A DNA stretch of 64,000 nt from Paracraurococcus ruber (GCF_004353985.1 NZ_SMOA01000004.1:31855-95854); one strand, 5' to 3'. Numbered from the stretch's first letter, positions 50,000-58,818 are shown. The notes: generated from the sequence alone by a model not told the origin. Made by a program: numbers and translations.

Positions 50000-50794
50000 C
50001 TACTGCTCCACGCTGCCCTGGGAGATGCCGGCCGGCGCCGCGGTGCGGCCGCCATCCACCGGATAGGCGACGCCGGTGATGTTGCCGGCGAGGTCGGAGA
50101 GCAGGAACATGACGAGATTCGCCACCTCCTCGGCCGTGCCGTAGCGGCGCAGAGGAATCCCCGAGGTGTAGCGCTGCTCCACGCTGTCGGGGTTGTTGGG
50201 CGAGACCTGCCTGGCGATGTCGCGCACCATGCGCGTGTCGATCGGCCCGGGGCAGACGGCGTTGACGCGGATGCCCTGCGGCCCGACCTCGGCCGCCGCC
50301 ACCTTGGTCAGGCCGATGACCGCGTGCTTGGACGCGACATAGGCCGACATGCCGGCGGTGCCGACCAGCCCGGCGACGGAGGCGGTGTTGACCACCGCGC
50401 CGCGCCCCTGCTTCAGCATCGCCGGCAGCACATGCCGCAGGCCGAGGAAGACGCCCTTCACGTTCACGCCCATGACGGCGTCGTAGACGGCCTCGTCATA
50501 TTCGGCGATGGGCGCCACCCTGCCCTCGATGCCGGCATTGTTGTGGAAGCCGTCCACCGTGCCGAAGGCATCCAGCGTCGCCTGGACATAGGCCTGCACC
50601 TCGGCGGCCTTGGTCACGTCGGCGGCGCGGAAGATCGCCGCGCGGCCGAGTTCCGCCGCCAGCGCCTGCCCAGAATCCGCGTCGCGGTCCACGATCGCCA
50701 CCCTGCCGCCGCGCGCCACCACGCCGCGGCAGACCGCGGCGCCGATGCCGTTGGCGCCGCCCGTGACGATCACCGCCTTGCCCGTGAAGTCCAT
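50000..50794 (-). CDS. SDR-family oxidoreductase
   Basis: 264 residues, classical short-chain dehydrogenase. Cofactor loop TGGANGIG (residues 11-18), NNAG in FHNNAGIEG, active-site Ser in VVNTASVAGL and the YxxxK pair in YVASKHAVIGLTKV; PVDGGRTA is the usual end. An Asp at the end of the second strand (VAIVDRDADSG) favours NAD over NADP. The start MDFTGKAVIV follows AAGGGGGAA; an in-frame start 11 codons earlier is less likely. In this cluster it may oxidise a 3-hydroxyacyl-CoA, but that is inferred from context. It lies 14 bases after the DUF35 gene. Confidence 0.93.
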   Translation of the reverse strand: MDFTGKAVIVTGGANGIGAAVCRGVVARGGRVAIVDRDADSGQALAAELGRAAIFRAADVTKAAEVQAYVQATLDAFGTVDGFHNNAGIEGRVAPIAEYDEAVYDAVMGVNVKGVFLGLRHVLPAMLKQGRGAVVNTASVAGLVGTAGMSAYVASKHAVIGLTKVAAAEVGPQGIRVNAVCPGPIDTRMVRDIARQVSPNNPDSVEQRYTSGIPLRRYGTAEEVANLVMFLLSDLAGNITGVAYPVDGGRTAAPAGISQGSVEQ

Positions 50795-50808
50795 GTGTCG
50801 TTCCCCCT

Positions 50809-51258
50809 TCAGCCCGCGACGCGCCATTGCACCAGCGTATAGGGCGGCGTGGCGTCGTCATGCGGCTCGAACACCGCCTCGACATCGGCGCCGAGGGTCA
50901 CCGGCGCGTCGGGCGGGACCAGCAGGTTGCCCACCATGCGCACGCCATCGGCCTCGGGCAGCTCGACCAGCACGATGGTATAGGGGCCGAAGCCCGTCAG
51001 CGCCGGATACACGGGGTGGTGCGGCCGCTGCCAGGACCAGATGCGGCCGCGCGGCGCCACCGCCTCCCACCCCAGGTCGAAGCTGTGGCAGCGGTGGCAG
51101 ATCCATTCCGGGCCCCATTGGTGCTTCCCGCACGCCTTGCAGCGCTGGATCACCAGCCTGCCGGCCCGCGTGCCCTCCCAGAAGGGCTGCGTCAGCGGTT
51201 CGATGGCGGGCGCCGGCAGGCCCGAGGGGAGGGCATTGGGCAAAGCGGTGCTGCTCAC
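50809..51258 (-). CDS. DUF35 OB-fold / zinc-ribbon protein, partner of the thiolase
   Basis: 149 residues. The zinc ribbon is visible as CKACGKHQWGPEWICHRC, followed by an OB fold (GRIWSWQRPHHPVYPALTG and VLVELPEADGVRMVGNLL). Such proteins bind and stimulate SCP2-type thiolases or aldolases acting on acyl-CoA. The GTG start overlaps the thiolase stop by 4 bases (GTGA), strong evidence for a complex of the two. No ATG lies near in this frame. Comparable pairs are known from steroid side-chain degradation (Ltp2 with ChsH2), though nothing else here points to steroids. Confidence 0.92.
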   Translation of the reverse strand: MSSTALPNALPSGLPAPAIEPLTQPFWEGTRAGRLVIQRCKACGKHQWGPEWICHRCHSFDLGWEAVAPRGRIWSWQRPHHPVYPALTGFGPYTIVLVELPEADGVRMVGNLLVPPDAPVTLGADVEAVFEPHDDATPPYTLVQWRVAG

Positions 51259-52439
51259 AGGCTGGCCTCCGAGCCGAGGACGAGGCTGCTGACCGGCGTC
51301 ACCATCGGCCCGCCGAGGACCGCGACGACATCGGCGCCGGGCACCTGGTTGCAGGCGGTGCCGCGCAGCTGCCGCACCGCCTCGTTCACCATCTCCAGCC
51401 CGTGCATGTAGCACTCCGCCAGGTTGCCGCCGCTGGTGTTCATCGGCATGCGGCCGGTGGGGGCGAGGAGGTTGTCCAATACAAGCTGTTCGTTGGCACG
51501 GCCGGGATCGACGAAGCCGTGCTCCACCAGGCTCAGCAGCACGCCGCCGGTGAAATTCTCATAGGCCTGCACCACGTCGCAATCCTGCGGGCCCAGCTTC
51601 GCCATGTCCCATAGGTTGCGCGCCACCGTCTTGAAATGGGCCGAGGCATAGTCGGGCGCGTTGTGCACGGGGGCGGCGCTGCGGTGGTGCCCGCCCTGCG
51701 CCGCGCCCAGCAGGTAGGTGGGCCTGTGCGGCAGGTCCTTCGCGCGGTCGGCCGGCACCACCAGCACCGCGCCCGCCCCGTCATTCTCCTGGCAGCAGTC
51801 GAACAGCCGGTGGAAGGGCTCGATGATCCAGCGGGAGGCGTCGTATTTCTCCTCCGTCAGCGGCCGGCCATTCATCACCGCGCGCGGGTTCGTCTGCGCA
51901 TGGTGGTAGGACGCCATGGCGATCGCCCGCAGCGCCTCATGCCGGATGCCGTGGTCCGTCATGAACCGCGTGATCTTCATGGCGAAGCGCTGCGCCGGCG
52001 ACATCAGGCCATAGGGCGCGAGGAAGGCATCGTCGCCGCCGACCGAGGCAAGCTGGTTGGCGCGGCCGTAGCGGGCGAACTGCCCCTGGGCGAGGGAGCG
52101 GAAGGCGATGACGCAATTGGCCATCCCCGACTGCACCGCCGCCGCGGCGTTCGCCACCGAAGCGGCGACGCCGCCGCCACCGCCGCCCCAATGCATGTTG
52201 GAGAAGCGGAGCTCATGGATGCCGAGCGCCGCCGCCAGCCGCACCGCCTCCGACCGGTCGCCGCCATAGGAGGCGAAGCCATCCACCTCCCGCGGGTCGA
52301 TGCCGGCATCGCGGCAGGCCTCGAGGATGGCGATGAGCGCCAGCTTGAACTCGGCATCCGGCGACTGGCCGTGCCTGTAGTAGGTCGTCTCGCCGATGCC
52401 GGCGATCGCGACCTTCCCCCGCAGCGTGCGCTCGCTCAT
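51255..52439 (-). CDS. SCP2/non-specific lipid-transfer-type thiolase
   Basis: 394 residues. Thiolase-fold protein of the lipid-transfer branch: GKVAIAGIGETTYYRHGQSP at the start, GGGGGGVAASVANAAAAVQS, NTSGGNLAECYMHGLEMVNE, and AVLGGPMVTPVSSL at the end. The N-terminal Cys nucleophile of biosynthetic and degradative thiolases is not obvious, usual for this branch, which may act as retro-aldolase or retro-Claisen enzyme with a DUF35 partner. It is divergent from an acyl-CoA dehydrogenase gene, 140 bases apart. The chosen ATG encodes MSERTLRGK; an open extension of 34 codons lacks similarity. Confidence 0.9.
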   Translation of the reverse strand: MSERTLRGKVAIAGIGETTYYRHGQSPDAEFKLALIAILEACRDAGIDPREVDGFASYGGDRSEAVRLAAALGIHELRFSNMHWGGGGGGVAASVANAAAAVQSGMANCVIAFRSLAQGQFARYGRANQLASVGGDDAFLAPYGLMSPAQRFAMKITRFMTDHGIRHEALRAIAMASYHHAQTNPRAVMNGRPLTEEKYDASRWIIEPFHRLFDCCQENDGAGAVLVVPADRAKDLPHRPTYLLGAAQGGHHRSAAPVHNAPDYASAHFKTVARNLWDMAKLGPQDCDVVQAYENFTGGVLLSLVEHGFVDPGRANEQLVLDNLLAPTGRMPMNTSGGNLAECYMHGLEMVNEAVRQLRGTACNQVPGADVVAVLGGPMVTPVSSLVLGSEASL

Positions 52440-52579
52440 GCGGCCCGCTTTCCTCCGGTGGCTTCCTTGGACGTGGCGACATGGTAAGCCTGCTATCCAT
52501 CGCCCGGCAACGGCGGCCATCGACGGGGTGGCCCGGTTCACCCGATGCCGGGACGGGAGCGGGAGCAGGAGGACGCGCC

Positions 52580-53746
52580 ATGGATTTCGGCCTTTCGCCC
52601 GAGCAGGAGGCGATCCGGGAGGGCGTGGCCGCCACCTGCCGCCGCTTCGGCGACGACTACTGGCGCGACTGCGAGGCGGAGGCGCGCTTCCCCCGCGAAT
52701 TCCACCAGGCCATGGCGGCGGGCGGCTGGCTCGGCATCACCATGCCCACGGAACATGGCGGCGCCGGGCTCGGCGTGACCGAGGCGGCGATCATGATGCA
52801 CACCGTCGCGCGATCGGGCGGCGGGATGGCCGCCGCCTCCTCGCTCCACATCAACATGTTCGGCCCGCATCCCATCGTGGTGCATGGCACGCCGGCGCAG
52901 CAGGCGCGCTGGATCCCGCCGCTGGTCGCCGGCACCGACCAGGCCTGCTTCGGCGTGACGGAGCCGAATGCCGGGCTGGACACCACCAGCATCGCCACCT
53001 TCGCCCGCAAGGTGCCGGGCGGCTACCGCGTCAACGGGCGGAAGATCTGGACCAGCACCGGGCAGGTGGCGAACAAGATCCTGCTGCTGACGCGCACCAC
53101 CCGGAAGGAGGAGGCGCGGCGGCCGACCGAGGGCATCACCCTGTTCTACACCGACCTCGACCGCACGCGGGTAGAGGTGCAGCGGATCCCGAAGATGGGC
53201 CGCGCCGCGGTCGATTCGAACATGGTCTTCATCGACGACCTGTTCATCCCGGAGGCCGACCGGATCGGCGAGGAAGGCCGCGGCTTCGCCTACCTGCTGG
53301 ACAGCCTGAACCCGGAACGCATCCTGGTCGCGGTGGAGGCCATCGGCATCGGCCAGGACGCGCTGGACCGCGCCGCCCGCTATGCCCGCGAACGCGTGGT
53401 CTTCGGCCGGCCCATCGGCCAGAACCAGGCCATCCAGCATCCGCTGGCGGAACGCTGGACCGCGCTGGAGAGCGCCCATCTGATGGCGATGAAGGCGGCC
53501 TGGCTCTACGACCAGGGCCGGCCCTGCGGGGCGGAGGCGAATGCGGCCAAGCTGCTGGGCGGCCGCGCCGGCTACGAGGCCTGCCTGCAGGCGGTGCTGA
53601 CGCATGGCGGCATGGGCTATGCCAAGGAATACGTGGTGGAACGGCTGCTGCGGGAGGTGATGATCACCCGCATCGCGCCGGTCTCGGAACAGCTCGTGCT
53701 CTCCTTCATCGCCGAAAGGGTGCTGGGCCAGCCGAAGAGCTATTGA
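52580..53746 (+). CDS. Acyl-CoA dehydrogenase
   Basis: 388 residues. Standard flavoprotein layout: N-terminal helices (FGLSPEQEAIREGVAATCRR), the FAD/substrate block CFGVTEPNAGLDTTSIATFA, the middle beta domain (RVNGRKIWTSTGQVANKILL), then VVFGRPIGQNQAIQHPLAER and LTHGGMGYAKEYVVERLLRE, near which the catalytic base is expected. It introduces a 2,3-double bond into an acyl-CoA and passes electrons to ETF. AGGAGG is 9 bases before the ATG. It is divergent from the thiolase-DUF35-SDR-CaiB set, which suggests one acyl-CoA pathway with shared control between 52440 and 52579. Confidence 0.95.
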   Translation: MDFGLSPEQEAIREGVAATCRRFGDDYWRDCEAEARFPREFHQAMAAGGWLGITMPTEHGGAGLGVTEAAIMMHTVARSGGGMAAASSLHINMFGPHPIVVHGTPAQQARWIPPLVAGTDQACFGVTEPNAGLDTTSIATFARKVPGGYRVNGRKIWTSTGQVANKILLLTRTTRKEEARRPTEGITLFYTDLDRTRVEVQRIPKMGRAAVDSNMVFIDDLFIPEADRIGEEGRGFAYLLDSLNPERILVAVEAIGIGQDALDRAARYARERVVFGRPIGQNQAIQHPLAERWTALESAHLMAMKAAWLYDQGRPCGAEANAAKLLGGRAGYEACLQAVLTHGGMGYAKEYVVERLLREVMITRIAPVSEQLVLSFIAERVLGQPKSY

Positions 53747-53839
53747 GCCGGCCGATCAGAACTCGCGGCGCGGGACGACGGCGCGCTTGAGCCGCCGCCG
53801 CGGCGCGGGGCACCGTCCCCCGGAAGGGAGGCCCTTGCC

Positions 53840-54163
53840 ATGCCCGCCACCGCCGCGCTGCCATCCCGGCCGCATCCCGGCGCCGCCATCCCGGACCGCC
53901 TGGGCATCCGCACGCCGGCGGATGCGGTCGACGCGACCATCGTCCTCGGCGCGGCGCCGTACTGGATCTGGTTCTGGCTTCAGGGCAGCCAGTTCCATGG
54001 GCTGCTGATCTCCCACGCCGTGCTGCTGTGGATCCTCATGCGCGGCATCCGGGACATCGGCCGCAGATACCCCGAGCGGAGCCTGACCCTGGCCAGCAGC
54101 GGCGTCTTCGCGTGCCTCTTCGTCCTCTGGAAGGTGCTGTTCACCGACGTCGCCCGCCACTGA
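53840..54163 (+). CDS. Small membrane protein of unknown function
   Basis: 107 residues. After a polar N-terminus of about 30 residues come two or three hydrophobic segments (APYWIWFWLQ, HGLLISHAVLLWILM, SGVFACLFVLWKVLF). GGAAGGGAGG lies just upstream of the ATG. I do not recognise the family. It follows the acyl-CoA dehydrogenase by 93 bases on the same strand. Confidence 0.65.
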   Translation: MPATAALPSRPHPGAAIPDRLGIRTPADAVDATIVLGAAPYWIWFWLQGSQFHGLLISHAVLLWILMRGIRDIGRRYPERSLTLASSGVFACLFVLWKVLFTDVARH

Positions 54164-54373
54164 AGGCCGGACCGGACCGGGCCTGGGCCTCCGTCGCCGC
54201 CCGTGGCCGGGCCGGGGACGCGGGCGGCGACCGCGCCGCGCCGGCGGCCGTGCCGGCCGGGTCGGACCCGCGAGCGCGACCTCGTCCGGCTGCCATGTCC
54301 CTGGCGCATGTCAGCTTGGCTTGCCCCGACCTCCGGCGGCAGCGATAAGCGGCAGGGGAACGCCAAGGGGCCG

Positions 54374-55588
54374 ATGCAGCAGCACCTCGACGCCGCGATG
54401 CGGCGGAACCTCCTCCTTCTCGCCGCCTGCCAGGCGATCGGGCAGGCCGGCAACACGATGATGTTCGCCGCGACCGCGCTCTCCATCGTCACCTTCTTCC
54501 CGATGCGCGACCTGGCGACGCTGCCGGTGACGCTGCAGCATCTCGGCGTCATGCTCTCGGTCTTCCCGGCCGGGCTGCTGATGCAGCGGATGGGGCGGCG
54601 CTTCGGCTTCCGCGTCGGCTCGGTCTTCGGCATGGCGGGCGCGACGGTGGTCGGCAGCGGCCTGTACCTGGCGAATTTCTACCTGATGTGCCTCGGCGGG
54701 CTGATCCTCGGCTATGCCGTGGCCAGCCTGCAGATGTACCGCTTCGCCGCGGTGGAACTCGCCCCGCTGGCCTACCGGGCCAAGGCCATCTCCTGGGTCA
54801 CCGCCGGCGGCGTGGTCGCCGGCGTGCTCGGGCCCAGCCTGGTGCGGCTGACGCATGACCAGTGGGTGCCGCTGTACCTGGCGACCTATGCCGCCATGGT
54901 CGGCATCCATGTGACCGTCTTCATCGTGATGGGCTTCATCCGCTTCCCGACCATGCAGGGGGCGCAGGCGAATGGCGGCACGCCGGCCGCCGACCTGCCG
55001 CCGCCCCGCCGCCTGGCCGAGATCGCGGCGCAGCCCCGCTTCATCGTCGCCGTTGTCGCCGCCATGGTGGCCTACGGCACCATGTCCTTCCTGATGAGCG
55101 CCTCGCCGCTGGCCATCGTCGCCTGCGGGCTGCCGCACACGGAAGCGCACTGGGTCATCTTCCTGCATGTGATGGGCATGTTCGTGCCGGCCTTCTTCAC
55201 CGGCCACCTCATCACTCGCTTCGGCACGCTGGAGGTGATGCTGGCCGGCGTCGCCATCCTGCTGGCAGGCATCGCCACCGCCATGGCCGGGCTGACCGAC
55301 TGGCATTTCCGCATCGCGCTGACGCTCAACGGCGTCGGCTGGAATTTCCTGTTCGTGGGCGCCACCACCATGGTGACGACCTGCTACCGACCGAATGAGC
55401 GCGGCAAGGTCCAGGCGCTGAACGACTTCCTGGTCTTCGGCACCACGGCCAGCTCCAGCTTCCTCGCCGGCTTCCTGCAGGAACGGCTGGGCTGGTTCCC
55501 GCTGAACCTCTACTCGCTGGCGCTGGTCGCGGTGGCGGCGGTCGCGGTGTGCTGGGCCTATGCGCAGCGCCGGCCGGTGGCGGCCTGA
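54374..55588 (+). CDS. MFS transporter
   Basis: 404 residues, about 12 membrane segments. MFS text includes FPAGLLMQRMGRRFGFRVGS (loop 2-3 motif with Gly and Arg), FYLMCLGGLILGYAVASLQM and SWVTAGGVVAGVLGPSLVRL (motif C-like). The central loop is hydrophilic (AQANGGTPAADLPPPRR). Substrate not predictable. The frame is open 57 codons upstream without similarity; MQQHLDAAMRRNLLL after AAGGGG is the natural start. The truncated haemoglobin gene begins 12 bases later. Confidence 0.9.
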   Translation: MQQHLDAAMRRNLLLLAACQAIGQAGNTMMFAATALSIVTFFPMRDLATLPVTLQHLGVMLSVFPAGLLMQRMGRRFGFRVGSVFGMAGATVVGSGLYLANFYLMCLGGLILGYAVASLQMYRFAAVELAPLAYRAKAISWVTAGGVVAGVLGPSLVRLTHDQWVPLYLATYAAMVGIHVTVFIVMGFIRFPTMQGAQANGGTPAADLPPPRRLAEIAAQPRFIVAVVAAMVAYGTMSFLMSASPLAIVACGLPHTEAHWVIFLHVMGMFVPAFFTGHLITRFGTLEVMLAGVAILLAGIATAMAGLTDWHFRIALTLNGVGWNFLFVGATTMVTTCYRPNERGKVQALNDFLVFGTTASSSFLAGFLQERLGWFPLNLYSLALVAVAAVAVCWAYAQRRPVAA

Positions 55589-55600
55589 CCGGCCAGCCGC

Positions 55601-55993
55601 ATGCCGGGCCCCACGCCCTATGACCGCATCGGCGGGGAGGCGGGCATCCGCCGCCTGGTCGGCCGCTTCTACGCGCTGATGGACACGCTGCCCGCGGCCG
55701 CCGCCTGCCGCGCCATCCACCCGGCAAGCCTCGCCGGCTCGGAACAGAAGCTGTTCGAGTATCTCACCGGCTGGCTCGGCGGCCCGCCGCTCTTCGTCGA
55801 ACGGCACGGCCCGCCCATGCTGCGGCGGCGCCACCTGCACGCGCCGATCGCCGGGCCGGAGATCGAGGGCTGGCTGCTCTGCTTCCGCCAGGCCTGGGCG
55901 GACACGGTGACCGATGCGGCGCTGACCGAAGCGGTGCCGCCGCAGGTTGAAGGCCTCGCCCGGCACATGCGCAACCGCGCCGACGCGGCCTGA
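55601..55993 (+). CDS. Group II truncated haemoglobin
   Basis: 130 residues. TPYDRIGGEAGIRRLVGRFY is the typical start with the B10 Tyr in GRFY; EYLTGWLGGPPLFVERHGPP and MLRRRHLHAPI place the proximal haem His, and LLCFRQAW gives the Trp G8 of group II. It binds oxygen or NO through haem and often serves in peroxide or nitrosative stress. Its close spacing behind the MFS gene (12 bases) suggests one message. hpnA follows after 389 bases. Confidence 0.93.
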   Translation: MPGPTPYDRIGGEAGIRRLVGRFYALMDTLPAAAACRAIHPASLAGSEQKLFEYLTGWLGGPPLFVERHGPPMLRRRHLHAPIAGPEIEGWLLCFRQAWADTVTDAALTEAVPPQVEGLARHMRNRADAA

Positions 55994-56382
55994 GGCGGGC
56001 GCCGCCGCCGGCCCCATGCCCGCTGGCGCCCGGCGGGGCAGGACCGGGGCCCGCCGGCCGCGCCACCATGCGCCGGCCCGGTCGCCATCGGACAATCGGA
56101 CATGACGGCGCGCTTCGTCGGGGGCGAGGATGCCGGCACCGGCGGGGTCGCCACCCCGCACCCGGCACGGGTCGCCGCGGGCATCGTCGGGTCGCATCCG
56201 GCGGGCCGCGGAGCCCTGGCTGGGGGCGCGCGGCGGGGCGGCGGGGATGACGGCGTGTCGCCGCGGCAGCGGCCATGCCGCCCGGCCTGCGCCGGGCAGC
56301 CCCGCCTCGGGCGCACCCCGCCTCGGCTGGCCAAGCCGCGGCGGCCGGGGCAAAAGCGCGCGGCGATTCGGGGCGGGGGTGC
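55994..56382. other. 389-base region upstream of hpnA
   Basis: No secure gene. An ATG at 56102 opens 98 codons on the plus strand overlapping the hpnA start in another frame, but the peptide (MTARFVGGEDAGTGG...) is low-complexity and has no family. A short direct repeat ATCGGACAATCGGAC lies before that ATG. The hpnA promoter should be here, but I could not fix it. Confidence 0.4.
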
Positions 56383-57375
56383 ATGGCGGACCGGGTGATG
56401 CTGACGGGGGGGACCGGTTTCCTGGGGTCGTCCATCGCCCGCGCGCTGGTCGGGGCGGGCCATGCCGTGCGGGCCCTGGCCCGGCCGGGCACGCCGCGGG
56501 ACGTCCTGGCCGGCGTGCCGGTGGAGTTCTGCCCCGGCGACCTGACCGATGCCGCCTCCCTGTCCGCCGCCCTGCGCGGCTGCTCCGCGCTCATCCATTG
56601 CGCGGCCGACTACCGGATCTGGGTGCCCGATCCAGCGCGCATGGCGGCGGTGAACGTGACGGGGACCGAGGCGGTGATGCGCGCCGCCCTGGCCGAGGGC
56701 TGCCGCCGCGTGGTGCATGTCTCCTCCGTCGCCACCCTCAAGCCGCGCGCCGATGGCAGCCCGGCGACCGAGGCGGATGCCGCCCGGCCGGAGGAGGCGA
56801 TCGGCCCCTACAAGCGCAGCAAGACCGCGGCGGAGCGGGTGGTCGAGCGGCTGGTGGCCGAGGCGGGGCTGCCGGCGGTGATCGTGAATCCGTCCACCCC
56901 CATCGGTCCGCGCGACCGGCGGCCGACCCCGACCGGTCGGGTGATCCTGGAGGCGGCGCGGGGGAAGCTGCCGGCCTATGTCGATACCGGCCTGAACCTG
57001 GTGCATGTCGAGGACGTGGCCGCCGGCTGCGTCGCCGCGCTGGACCGTGGGACGGTGGGGGAGCGGCATGTCCTCGGCGGCCAGGACGTGCCGCTGGGCG
57101 AGATGCTGGCGCATATCGCCGCGCAATTCGGCCGCGGCCGGCCGGTGCGGCTGCCGCGCGCGCCGCTCTGGCCCGCGGCGCTGGTGGCGGAGGCGGCGGC
57201 GCGGGTCACCGGGAGGGAGCCGATGCTGACCCTGGACGGGCTGCGGATGGCCGGCCACCGGATGTATTTCAGCAGCGCCAAGGCGGAGCGCGTGCTGGGC
57301 TACCGGGCGCGCCCCTGGCAGGCGGGCGTGTCGGACGCGATCGCCTGGTTCCGTGGGGCCGGGATGCTGGCATGA
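56383..57375 (+). CDS. hpnA: Hopanoid-associated sugar epimerase HpnA
   Basis: 330 residues. An extended SDR with VMLTGGTGFLGSSIARALVG at the start (NAD loop GGTGFLG), HVSSVATLKPRADGSPATEA, YKRSK as the YxxxK active pair and VNPSTPIGPRDRRPTPTGRV, a run typical of HpnA. It is thought to act on the hopanoid head-group sugar, although its exact reaction is not settled. The ATG at 56383 (MADRVM) was chosen by similarity; the frame is open 36 codons further. hpnB follows after 79 bases that hold two GC hairpins. Confidence 0.93.
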   Translation: MADRVMLTGGTGFLGSSIARALVGAGHAVRALARPGTPRDVLAGVPVEFCPGDLTDAASLSAALRGCSALIHCAADYRIWVPDPARMAAVNVTGTEAVMRAALAEGCRRVVHVSSVATLKPRADGSPATEADAARPEEAIGPYKRSKTAAERVVERLVAEAGLPAVIVNPSTPIGPRDRRPTPTGRVILEAARGKLPAYVDTGLNLVHVEDVAAGCVAALDRGTVGERHVLGGQDVPLGEMLAHIAAQFGRGRPVRLPRAPLWPAALVAEAAARVTGREPMLTLDGLRMAGHRMYFSSAKAERVLGYRARPWQAGVSDAIAWFRGAGMLA

Positions 57376-57391
57376 GCGGACCAGGAGCGGT

Positions 57392-57444
57392 CCAGGCCGG
57401 GTGCCGGCCTGGTGGGGGAGCACGAGGGGGCGACGCCCCCTCGT
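57392..57444. repeat. Two perfect GC hairpins between hpnA and hpnB
   Basis: CCAGGCCGG-GTG-CCGGCCTGG (57392-57412) and ACGAGGGGGC-GAC-GCCCCCTCGT (57422-57444, 10-bp stem). The second ends 10 bases before the hpnB ATG and would compete with ribosome binding, or mark an element inserted inside the operon. Confidence 0.65.
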
Positions 57445-57454
57445 CGGGCTGTCC

Positions 57455-58684
57455 ATGATCTGGCTCGCGCTCGCGGCCTGCCTCGCCTGGCTGGTCCTGC
57501 TGTTCGGCCGCGGCTGGTTCTGGCTGGCCCGCGACGACGACCGCGACGCGGTTTCGCTGCCCGACCCCGCCGCCTGGCCAAGCGTGACGGCGGTGGTCCC
57601 GGCGCGGGACGAGGCGGCAACGATCGGCATCACCGTCGCCTCCCTGCTGGCGCAGGACTATCCGGGCGAATTCCGGCTGGTGGTGGTGGATGACCGCTCC
57701 TCGGACGGCACCGGCGATGTCGCGCGCGCCGCGGCGGCCGGCGATCCACGGCTGCTGGTGGTGCGGGGCGGGGCGCGGGCGGCGGGCTGGACCGGCAAGC
57801 TCTGGGCGCTGGAGCAGGGGCTGCGGGAGGCCCTGGCCGAAGGCATGGCCCCCGCCCCGGACTACCTGCTGTTCACCGATGCCGATATCCGCCATGCGCC
57901 GGACAGCCTGCGGATGCTGGTGCGGCGGGCGGTGCATGGGCGGCGGGTGCTGGTCTCGCTGATGGCGCGGCTGCGCTGCGACAGCGCGGCGGAGCGCTGG
58001 CTGGTGCCGGCCTTCATCTTCTTCTTCCAGATGCTCTACCCCTTCCGCTGGTCGAACGACCCGCGCGCGCGCACCGCCGCGGCGGCGGGCGGCTGCGTGC
58101 TGCTGGACCGCGGGGCCTTCGCGGCGGCGGGCGGCCTCGGCCCGATCCGCGGGGCGCTGATCGACGACTGCGCCCTGGCGCGGCAGATGAAGCGGCAGGG
58201 GCCGATCTGGCTGGGCCTCAGCGCGCCCGATGACCGGAGGGGCGAAGCCCCCGAAGGGCTGAATCGGCCGCGCCAGGCTGCGCGGGTGGAAAGTCTTCGC
58301 CCCTACGAGACGGTCGGGCCGATCCGGCGGATGGTGGCGCGCACCGCCTATGCCCAGCTCGGCTACAACCCCGCCCTGCTGGCCGGCATGCTGCTGGCGC
58401 TGGCGCTGGTCTTCCTGGCGCCGCCGCTGCTGGCGCTGTTCGCCGGCGGCCTGGCCTCGGCGCTGGGCGGGCTGGCCTGGGCGGCGATGGCTGTGGCTTT
58501 CCTGCCGACGCTCCGGCGATTCGGCCTTTCCCCCCTGCGCGGCATCGCCCTGCCCGGAATCGCGCTCGCCTACATGGCGTTCACGCTGGACTCGGCGCTG
58601 GCCGAATGGCGGGGCCGCGGCGGCATGTGGAAGGGAGAAGCGGGCCCGAGAATGGATGGAGACGCCGGTTCGCGGGTGAATTGA
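57455..58684 (+). CDS. hpnB: Hopanoid-associated glycosyltransferase HpnB (family 2)
   Basis: 409 residues. An N-terminal membrane segment (IWLALAACLAWLVLLFGRGW), a GT-A domain with AVVPARDEAATIG, VVVDDRSSDGTG, the donor-binding LLFTDADIRHAPDSL, GGCVLLDRGAF and a catalytic Asp in ALIDDCALARQMKRQGP, then C-terminal membrane helices. It probably adds a sugar to the hopanoid side chain. Between WLGLS and RVESLRPY about 20 extra residues (APDDRRGEAPEGLNRPRQAA) interrupt a region that is short in other HpnB proteins; the DNA there is bounded by a 10-bp inverted repeat (58238-58304). The reading frame is kept. shc follows after 167 bases. Confidence 0.92.
   Translation: MIWLALAACLAWLVLLFGRGWFWLARDDDRDAVSLPDPAAWPSVTAVVPARDEAATIGITVASLLAQDYPGEFRLVVVDDRSSDGTGDVARAAAAGDPRLLVVRGGARAAGWTGKLWALEQGLREALAEGMAPAPDYLLFTDADIRHAPDSLRMLVRRAVHGRRVLVSLMARLRCDSAAERWLVPAFIFFFQMLYPFRWSNDPRARTAAAAGGCVLLDRGAFAAAGGLGPIRGALIDDCALARQMKRQGPIWLGLSAPDDRRGEAPEGLNRPRQAARVESLRPYETVGPIRRMVARTAYAQLGYNPALLAGMLLALALVFLAPPLLALFAGGLASALGGLAWAAMAVAFLPTLRRFGLSPLRGIALPGIALAYMAFTLDSALAEWRGRGGMWKGEAGPRMDGDAGSRVN
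58238..58304. repeat. Palindromic element inserted in frame within hpnB
   Basis: AGGGGCGAAG at 58238-58247 and its exact inverse CTTCGCCCCT at 58295-58304 enclose 47 bases; an inner GGGGC-GAA-GCCCC hairpin resembles the intergenic GC hairpins. The encoded residues are absent from my picture of HpnB in other bacteria. The exact insertion borders cannot be set from one sequence. Confidence 0.55.
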
Positions 58685-58818
58685 GCCACACTGCCGCATG
58701 AAAGCTACAACACGTGGTTGCTTCCGTCTTCGCAACCGCGAAAAAGCGACGTATCCGATCTGACATGGCGTCATGCCGCACCGGCCCCGCAGGGCCGTCG
58801 CGGCTGACCGGGGGATTG

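Noticed and set aside
53756..54160. 134-codon minus-strand frame opposite the small membrane protein
   Set aside because: The plus-strand frame has hydrophobic segments and a good ribosome site; the minus one has neither.
56102..56398. 98-codon plus-strand frame before hpnA
   Set aside because: Low complexity, overlaps the hpnA start and has no clear ribosome site.
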